64,000 bases of DNA from Nonomuraea fuscirosea (GTDB lineage: Bacteria > Actinomycetota > Actinomycetes > Streptosporangiales > Streptosporangiaceae): assembly GCF_003001935.1 (NCBI RefSeq), contig NZ_PVNG01000018.1, forward strand, positions 186,001 to 250,000, written 5' to 3'. The notes beneath the pieces were generated by a model. It worked only from the letters and a program-made list of their open reading frames with translations, was not told the DNA's origin and searched no databases. This document shows, in pieces, positions 59,144 through 64,000 of this stretch. Every line of letters starts with the position of its first letter. Position 1 is the stretch's first letter. The translations under genes were made by a program, and so were the position numbers.

Positions 59144-60247
59144 TCAGGTCAGTGTGGCCGCGTGCGGGTCCCAGTCCGCCGGCAGCGGCTCGGGCGCGGT
59201 GACGGAGGAGGAGATCGCGCGAAACTCCGACCGCTCGCCCGACTCCGTGATGGCCGACATGAGCTCCAGCACGTGGTGGGCCAGCTCGCCCGACGCGCGG
59301 TGCGGCGTGCCCGCCCTGATCGACCTGGCCAGGTCGAGCACGCCGATGCCGCGCCCGGCCGTGGTCCCGGTCACCGGCAGCTCCCGCCAGTCCGCGTCGT
59401 TCGGCCCGCGGACCAGCAGCGGCCCTTCGAACGTGTTGGGGTCGGGCAGCGACAGGGCGCCCTCGCTGCCGATGATCTCGATCATGCGGCGGTTGACGGC
59501 CGAGTCGAAGCTGAACGTGGCCGCCGCCGTCGCCGTGCCGGGGAAGTCCAGCAGGGCGTTGACATGGGTGGGCACGTCGACGGGGAAGAGCGTGCCCGCC
59601 TTGGGCCCCGATCCGACGCTGCGCTGGTCGCGGGCCCTGCGCGTGCCGGCCGCCACCCGCGCGACGGGGCCGAGCAGCGACACCAGGGCGGTCAGGTAGT
59701 ACGGGCCCAGGTCGAACAGCGGGCCGGCCCCCGGCTGGTAGAAGAACTCCGGGTTCGGATGCCAGGACTCGGGCCCCATGCTCTGCGTGGCGGCCGTGAC
59801 CGCCACCGGCGTGCCGATGAGGCCGGAGCGCAGGGCGTGCAGGGCCGACTGCAGCCCGGCGCCGAGGAAGGTGTCGGGGGCGCCGCCCACCCGAAGGCCA
59901 CGGTCGGCGGCCTCGGCCATCACCTTGCCCGCCTCGTCCATGTTCATGGCCAGGGGCTTCTCGCCGTACACGTGCTTGCCGGAGCGCAGGCTCTCCAGCG
60001 CGACGGCCGCGTGCGCGGAGGGGACGGTGAGGTTGACCACGATCTCGACCTCGGCCAGCGAGAGCACCGCGCCGAGGGTGCCCGACACCGGTACGTCGTG
60101 CTCCCTGGCCACGGTGGCGGCCCGGTCGGTGTCGAGGTCCGCGACGGCGACCACGCGCACGTCGGGGAAGGAGTTGAGGTTACGGAGGTACTGGCCGCTG
60201 ATGACTCCGGCGCCGACCAGTGCGACGCCGACCGGGCCGTTGCTCAA
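59144..60247 (-). CDS. Gfo/Idh/MocA family oxidoreductase
   Basis: About 367 residues. The NAD(P)-binding VGVALVGAGVISGQYLRN begins the protein and EKPLAMNMDEAGKV contains the conserved catalytic-lysine motif. The C-terminal alpha/beta domain follows (FDLGPYYLTALVSLLG). The start is a TTG that overlaps the stop of the isomerase gene (TTGA, 60244-60247), so it is translationally coupled. With the two isomerase-like genes upstream it probably oxidises a sugar or inositol-like product. Exact substrate unknown. Confidence 0.87.
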   Translation of the reverse strand: MSNGPVGVALVGAGVISGQYLRNLNSFPDVRVVAVADLDTDRAATVAREHDVPVSGTLGAVLSLAEVEIVVNLTVPSAHAAVALESLRSGKHVYGEKPLAMNMDEAGKVMAEAADRGLRVGGAPDTFLGAGLQSALHALRSGLIGTPVAVTAATQSMGPESWHPNPEFFYQPGAGPLFDLGPYYLTALVSLLGPVARVAAGTRRARDQRSVGSGPKAGTLFPVDVPTHVNALLDFPGTATAAATFSFDSAVNRRMIEIIGSEGALSLPDPNTFEGPLLVRGPNDADWRELPVTGTTAGRGIGVLDLARSIRAGTPHRASGELAHHVLELMSAITESGERSEFRAISSSVTAPEPLPADWDPHAATLT

Positions 60248-60987
60248 GAGCGCTCCAAGGAGGTGAGGTGGGCGTGGCTGTCCGCGAGCGCGGTGAAGAC
60301 GTCGGTCGCGCACTTGTCGAGCTCGACGACGCGCCAGGCGTCCGGCGCGGCGGCGAGGATCTCGGGCACGGGCATGACGCCCGCGCCCACCGCGGTGTGG
60401 GGCTCGCCCTTGACGACGGGGCCGTCCTTGACGTGCAGGGCCTCCACCCGGCCCGCGAGGCGGCCGAGCAGGGCGGGCACGTCGGCGCCGCCCACCGCCG
60501 CCCAGTAGGTGTCGATCTCCAGGAACACCTCGGGCGCCAGCAGGTCGGCCAGCACCTCGATGGCGTGCCGGCCCTCCACCCGGGGTTCGAGCTCCCACCA
60601 GTGGTTGTGGTAGCCGATCCGCATCCCGGCGCCCGCCGCCTGCTCGGCCAGGCCGTTGAGCAGGTCGGCGGCGCGCTGGATGCCGTCGCGGGTGGTGAAC
60701 TGCTCGGGCGCGATGCCGGCCGGGACGATCACCTGGTCGGTCCCGAGCGTGGCGACCGCGTCGAAGACCTCGGCCGGCTCCCTGCTGAGCAGCGCGCCCG
60801 CGTGCGTACCGGACACGCTGAGCCCCAGGTCGTCGGCGACCTGGCGGAAGCCCTTCGGGTCGTTCAACGGGTCGTAGGGCTCGACGGCCCGGTATCCGAT
60901 CTCCGCGATCCGCCTCAGCACGGCATCACGGTCGGCGGCCAGCGGTTCCCTGACGGTGTAGAGCTGGACACTGATCGGTCGAGTCAT
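60244..60987 (-). CDS. Sugar phosphate isomerase/epimerase (xylose isomerase-like TIM barrel)
   Basis: A 247-residue AP-endonuclease-2/xylose-isomerase-like TIM barrel: SVQLYTVREPLAADRDAVL at the start, IGYHNHWWELEP and LEIDTYWAAVGGAD in the centre, and HVKDG near the end supply the usual metal ligands. Such proteins isomerise or epimerise sugars and inosose derivatives. Its ATG overlaps the xylA stop (ATGA), and its own stop overlaps the next start, so three genes are read as one unit. Confidence 0.9.
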   Translation of the reverse strand: MTRPISVQLYTVREPLAADRDAVLRRIAEIGYRAVEPYDPLNDPKGFRQVADDLGLSVSGTHAGALLSREPAEVFDAVATLGTDQVIVPAGIAPEQFTTRDGIQRAADLLNGLAEQAAGAGMRIGYHNHWWELEPRVEGRHAIEVLADLLAPEVFLEIDTYWAAVGGADVPALLGRLAGRVEALHVKDGPVVKGEPHTAVGAGVMPVPEILAAAPDAWRVVELDKCATDVFTALADSHAHLTSLERS

Positions 60988-62135
60988 CCGCGTACCCCCA
61001 TGAGGTGCTCAAGCGCGAGCTGGTTGAGGTGGGTGAAGTGGAAGCCGCGGGCGGCGGCCGCCTCGGGGTCGAAGTCGTCCTTGGCCAGGTCCTGCCAGGT
61101 CTCGCCCGAGGCGAGCGTGGACTGGGCCAGCTCGTCCACCCGCGAGGCGCTGATGGCCTGCTGGACCTCGGGGTCGGCGCGGAAGGCGCGCGCCTTCTCC
61201 TTCAGGATCAGGTAGGTGCGCATGTTCGCCGCGGCCGAGACCCACACGTCCTCGGCGTCCTCGGTGCGCAGCGGCTTGTAGTCGAAGTGGCGGGGGCCGT
61301 CGTAGCCGCCGTGTTCCAGCAGGTCCACCAGGAAGAACGCGCTCTTCAGGTCGCCGTGGCCGAAGATCAGGTCCTGGTCGTACTTGGGCCCGTGCTGGCC
61401 GTTGAGGTCGATGTGGAACAGCTTGCCGTGCCACAGCGCCTGGCCGATGCCGTGCACGAAGTTGAGCCCGGCCATCTGCTCGTGGCCGACCTCCGGGTTG
61501 AGGCCCACCATCTCAGGGTGCTCCAGGTCGTTGATCAGCGCCAGGGCGTGGCCGATCGTGGGCAGCAGGATGTCGCCTCGGGGCTCGTTCGGCTTGGGCT
61601 CCAGGGCGAAGCGGATGTCGTAGCCCTTGTCGATGACGTACTGGCAGAGGAGGTCCAGGCCCTCCTTGTAGCGGTCGAAGGCGGCCTTGACGTCCTTGGC
61701 CGCGTCCGACTCCGCGCCCTCGCGCCCGCCCCAGCAGACGTAGGTGCGCGCGCCGAGCGAGGCGGCCAGGTCGAGGTTGCGCATGACCTTGCGTAGCGCG
61801 TAGCGGCGGACGTCGCGGTCGTTGCTGGTGAAGGCGCCGTCCTTGAAGACGGGGTGGGTGAAGAGGTTCGTGGTGGCCATCGGGACCTTCATGCCGGTCT
61901 CGTCGAGGGCCTTCCTGAAGGCGGCGATGGCCTTGTCGCGGTCGGGCTCGACGGCGAGCAGGTCGTCGTCGTGGAAGGTGACGCCGTACGCGCCGAGCTC
62001 GGCCAGGCGGTGCACGCTCTCGACCGGGTCGAGCGCCGGGCGGGAGGCGTCGCCGAACGGGTCGCGGGCCTGCCAGCCGACCGTCCAGAGGCCGAAGGTG
62101 AAGCGGTCGTCCGGGGTGGGAGTGTATGCGGGCAT
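60984..62135 (-). CDS. xylA: Xylose isomerase
   Basis: A 383-residue class I (actinomycete-type) xylose isomerase, interconverting xylose and xylulose. FTFGLWTVGWQARDPFG near the N-terminus, TFHDDDL with the catalytic His, FALEPKPNEPRGD, GLNPEVGHEQMAG and HIDLNGQHGPKYDQD give the metal ligands. The ATG giving PAYTPTPDD follows GAGG; a longer frame is not supported. First gene of the operon, divergent from a ROK regulator, a common xyl arrangement; xylulokinase is not in the window. Confidence 0.95.
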   Translation of the reverse strand: MPAYTPTPDDRFTFGLWTVGWQARDPFGDASRPALDPVESVHRLAELGAYGVTFHDDDLLAVEPDRDKAIAAFRKALDETGMKVPMATTNLFTHPVFKDGAFTSNDRDVRRYALRKVMRNLDLAASLGARTYVCWGGREGAESDAAKDVKAAFDRYKEGLDLLCQYVIDKGYDIRFALEPKPNEPRGDILLPTIGHALALINDLEHPEMVGLNPEVGHEQMAGLNFVHGIGQALWHGKLFHIDLNGQHGPKYDQDLIFGHGDLKSAFFLVDLLEHGGYDGPRHFDYKPLRTEDAEDVWVSAAANMRTYLILKEKARAFRADPEVQQAISASRVDELAQSTLASGETWQDLAKDDFDPEAAAARGFHFTHLNQLALEHLMGVRG

Positions 62136-62193
62136 TTGTTGGGCCTCTTCCTTTAGTCCATAATCTGTACATAATCCTGAGGAGGTGAGTGGG
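62136..62193. promoter_or_regulatory. xylA/ROK divergent control region
   Basis: Only 58 bases separate the two start codons. It has an AT-rich core with the direct repeat CATAATC-TGTA-CATAATC (62159-62176), well placed for ROK regulator binding, and a GGAGG that serves the ROK gene. Binding is inferred from position and family. Confidence 0.55.
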
Positions 62194-63417
62194 GTGTCGT
62201 CAAGAGGGGTCCGGCATGATTCCATGCGCGCCCGTAACCTGGCCGTAGTCCTCGCGACCATTCACCGATCAGGACCTCACACCCGCGCGGAGCTGGCTGA
62301 GCGGACCGGGCTGACCAAGACGACCGTGTCCAGCCTGGTCGCCGACCTGATCGAGGCCGGGGTGGTGAGCGAGAGCGGCGCCGTGCAGAAGGGCGAGCGG
62401 GGCAGGCCGGGCGTGGCGGTGAGCCTCAGCGGGCGTCGCGTGGCCGCGCTGGGGCTGGAGATCAACATCGACTATCTGGCCGCGTGCGTGGTCGACCTCA
62501 CCCGTACCGTACGGCTGCGGCGCACGCGTCCGGCCGACAACCGCAACTCCGACCCCGCCGCGATCCTCGACGGGCTGCGCGTCCTGGCGAAGGAGATCAC
62601 GGCCGAGGCGGAGGCGGGCGGGCTGCGGGTGATCGGGGCCGCGCTGGCCGTGCCCGGCACGGTCGAGGGCGAGGTGCTGCGCAGCGCGCCCCACCTCGGG
62701 TGGCGTGACGTGCGCGTGCCCGATCTGGTGGACCTGCCCTTCGAGATCGACAACGAGGCCAACCTGGCGGCGCTGGGTGAGCTGTGGTTCGGGTCGCGGG
62801 AGAGCGACTTTCTGTACGTGTCGGGCGAGATCGGCATCGGTGCTGGTCTGGTGGTCGACGGGGCCGTGTTCAGGGGTACGTACGGGCTGGCGGGGGAGCT
62901 CGGGCACGTGGTCGTCGTGCCGGACGGGCCTGCTTGCCGGTGCGGGGGGCGGGGTTGCCTGGAGGTGTACGCCGGCCAGGACACCCTGCTGGGCGCGCTC
63001 GGGTCGGCCGGGTCGGCCGGGTCGGGCGGTTCGGCTGACGCGGCCGATCCGGCTGGTGCGGCCGGCTTGGTCGGCTCGACTGGTTCGGTCGGTGAGCTGG
63101 TCGCGCGGCTGGAGGCGGGTGATCCCGAGGCCGTGCGGACCTGCGAGCGGGCCGGGCACGCCCTCGGCGTCGCGCTCACCTCGGCCGTGCACCTGCTGGA
63201 CCCAGGCCTGATCGTGCTCGGCGGGATCTACGCGCCGCTCTACCGGTGGCTGGAGGGGCCGGTGTCCGAAGGGCTGGGGGCCAGGCTGGCGCAGATGCGC
63301 GGCACGCCGCCCGCCCTCGTCGTCTCCGGAACCGGCCCGGACGCCGCCGTGCTCGGGGCGGCCGGGTCGGTCATCCAGCGCATCATCGCCGACCCGGCCC
63401 AGCTGCTCGGGCTGTGA
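62194..63417 (+). CDS. ROK-family transcriptional regulator
   Basis: About 407 residues. The N-terminal winged helix (TRAELAERTGLTKTTVSSLVADL) precedes a ROK sugar-kinase-like fold with GLEINIDYLAACVVD, VPGTVEGEV, the GELGHVVV region with the zinc-binding CRCGGRGCLEVYAG, and LGGIYAPLY. A Gly/Ser/Ala-rich insertion (SAGSAGSGGSADAAD and on) interrupts it after LLGAL. I chose the GTG eight bases after GGAGG; an earlier GTG overlaps that site. It probably represses the divergent xylose-isomerase operon with a sugar as inducer. Confidence 0.9.
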   Translation: MSSRGVRHDSMRARNLAVVLATIHRSGPHTRAELAERTGLTKTTVSSLVADLIEAGVVSESGAVQKGERGRPGVAVSLSGRRVAALGLEINIDYLAACVVDLTRTVRLRRTRPADNRNSDPAAILDGLRVLAKEITAEAEAGGLRVIGAALAVPGTVEGEVLRSAPHLGWRDVRVPDLVDLPFEIDNEANLAALGELWFGSRESDFLYVSGEIGIGAGLVVDGAVFRGTYGLAGELGHVVVVPDGPACRCGGRGCLEVYAGQDTLLGALGSAGSAGSGGSADAADPAGAAGLVGSTGSVGELVARLEAGDPEAVRTCERAGHALGVALTSAVHLLDPGLIVLGGIYAPLYRWLEGPVSEGLGARLAQMRGTPPALVVSGTGPDAAVLGAAGSVIQRIIADPAQLLGL

Positions 63418-63506
63418 GCGCGGACGGCGGGTCGAGGGCAGTGCGTTGGGGGCTGGTGAGTTGGATCCGGCGGGTGGGGGCCGGTGCGTCGGGTCCGGCG
63501 TCCTCT

Positions 63507-64000
63507 TCACCCCTCCCCCGAAAGCCCCACCGGCCCCGCACCACCGCTGTCGGGCGGCGCCGCGAGGTCTCTCCGGGCCAGAGGGCGGGGGCGGGCGGCC
63601 AGCCGCGTCACGACGTCGGACCGGCCGGCCAGCTCGCGGCGCGCGCGGTTGGCGAAGGCGAGCCGCGCCGCCTCGATCGAGGCGCGGATGCGTTCCCAGT
63701 CCTGCCCCGATGACGCCTGTCCCGCCTCTATCTCGTCCGTCGTGCGCCAGAAGGTCTCGTCGATCGCCAGCGCCGCCTGGACGAGTCCACTGGGCGCGGT
63801 CAGGACGATGGTGGCCAGCGCCTCGTTCCAGGAGACCCAGTCCGGCCTGTCCTTGCCGCGCTGGTAGCGGTGCAGAGCGATCTGGATGCGGGACGACTCG
63901 TTCATGATCAGCAGGCAGGCGTGCGTCAACCGGTCGCGGGACCACTGCTGCGCCTGCGCTCGCCGCGTCAGTACGCCGCCGAGCGTGACACCCGCCAGTG
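63507..64000 (-). CDS. Membrane-anchored protein of unknown function, 5' end outside the window
   Basis: The open frame continues beyond the right edge. Visible residues begin in a hydrophobic stretch (LAGVTLGGVL) followed by TRRAQAQQWSRDRLTHAC, typical of an N-terminal membrane helix with a cytosolic helical domain. Later come WVSWNEALATIVLTA and ELAGRSDVVTRLAARPRPLA, and a Gly/Pro tail. Many actinobacterial proteins of this shape exist, with no known function. The true start lies left of the coding strand's visible part, outside the window. Confidence 0.65.
   Translation of the reverse strand, partial: LAGVTLGGVLTRRAQAQQWSRDRLTHACLLIMNESSRIQIALHRYQRGKDRPDWVSWNEALATIVLTAPSGLVQAALAIDETFWRTTDEIEAGQASSGQDWERIRASIEAARLAFANRARRELAGRSDVVTRLAARPRPLARRDLAAPPDSGGAGPVGLSGEG

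Overview
The window is high-GC DNA (about 70 percent by eye, strongly GC-biased third codon positions, GTG and TTG starts) from a filamentous actinomycete. A conservon-type sensor kinase locus, Osa-like osmosensing genes, NIT-domain kinases, a class II FBP aldolase, a class I lysyl-tRNA synthetase and many GRHS-type membrane proteins point to Actinomycetota. I infer the order Streptosporangiales (for example Nonomuraea or a relative), but that rank is not proven from sequence alone. I see no rRNA, tRNA or CRISPR array. Most of it reads as chromosomal core; the only clear mobile DNA is one IS200/IS605-type element.

Layout. 1-2265: start of a conservon-type operon (sensor kinase, then the first codons of a roadblock protein). 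2364-4750: an overlapping pair, PrsW-like membrane protease and a SpdH-like flavoprotein. 5099-5779: a lipoprotein. 5842-15131: a surface glycan locus with divergent arms (CgeB/GT2 two-domain glycosyltransferase and WecB on the minus strand; two GT4-like enzymes, WecC and a DUF4434 exported protein on the plus strand), consistent with making and using UDP-ManNAcA. 15300-18141: NrtR-like Nudix regulator, HisC-type aminotransferase, EamA exporter. 18624-23515: a minus-strand run purD-purC-murA-regulator. 23711-24999: a structured leader and corA. 25041-29594: GDPD, GNAT, purA with an attenuator-like leader, DUF3151 and fba. 29715-31335: the IS element (crippled tnpA, apparently intact tnpB, omega-RNA). 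31351-33243: DedA, a small membrane-anchored protein and pyrE with a tandem repeat over its stop codon.

33407-37246 holds a sigma factor fused to a zinc anti-sigma domain, a membrane segment and a large exported domain, then a NYN-domain protein behind a strongly folded leader. 37404-43892 is an OsaABC-like locus: a response regulator, a 1397-residue cytosolic hybrid kinase with seven HAMP repeats, and a divergent RsbW-like/GAF/PP2C phosphatase. 44155-50192: S9 peptidase with a lost catalytic His, RlmA-type rRNA methyltransferase, a compact second-type Rho with a folded leader, a 46-residue zinc ribbon, an MBL hydrolase and a Nudix hydrolase. 50151-52052 is an orphan paralogue of the first sensor kinase. 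52115-58998: small membrane proteins, DUF6886, a ketopantoate-reductase-like enzyme, a GT2, a P-loop kinase coupled to lysS, and a cytosolic subtilisin-like protease. 59144-63417: a sugar operon (xylA, TIM-barrel isomerase, Gfo/Idh/MocA dehydrogenase, translationally coupled) facing a ROK regulator. The window ends inside a membrane-anchored protein of unknown function.

The best candidates for undescribed biology are the cis-acting RNA-like leaders (corA, purA, NYN gene, rho), the sigma/anti-sigma/sensor fusion next to the NYN gene, the compact Rho beside RlmA, and TnpB kept beside a TnpA that has lost its HUH motif.
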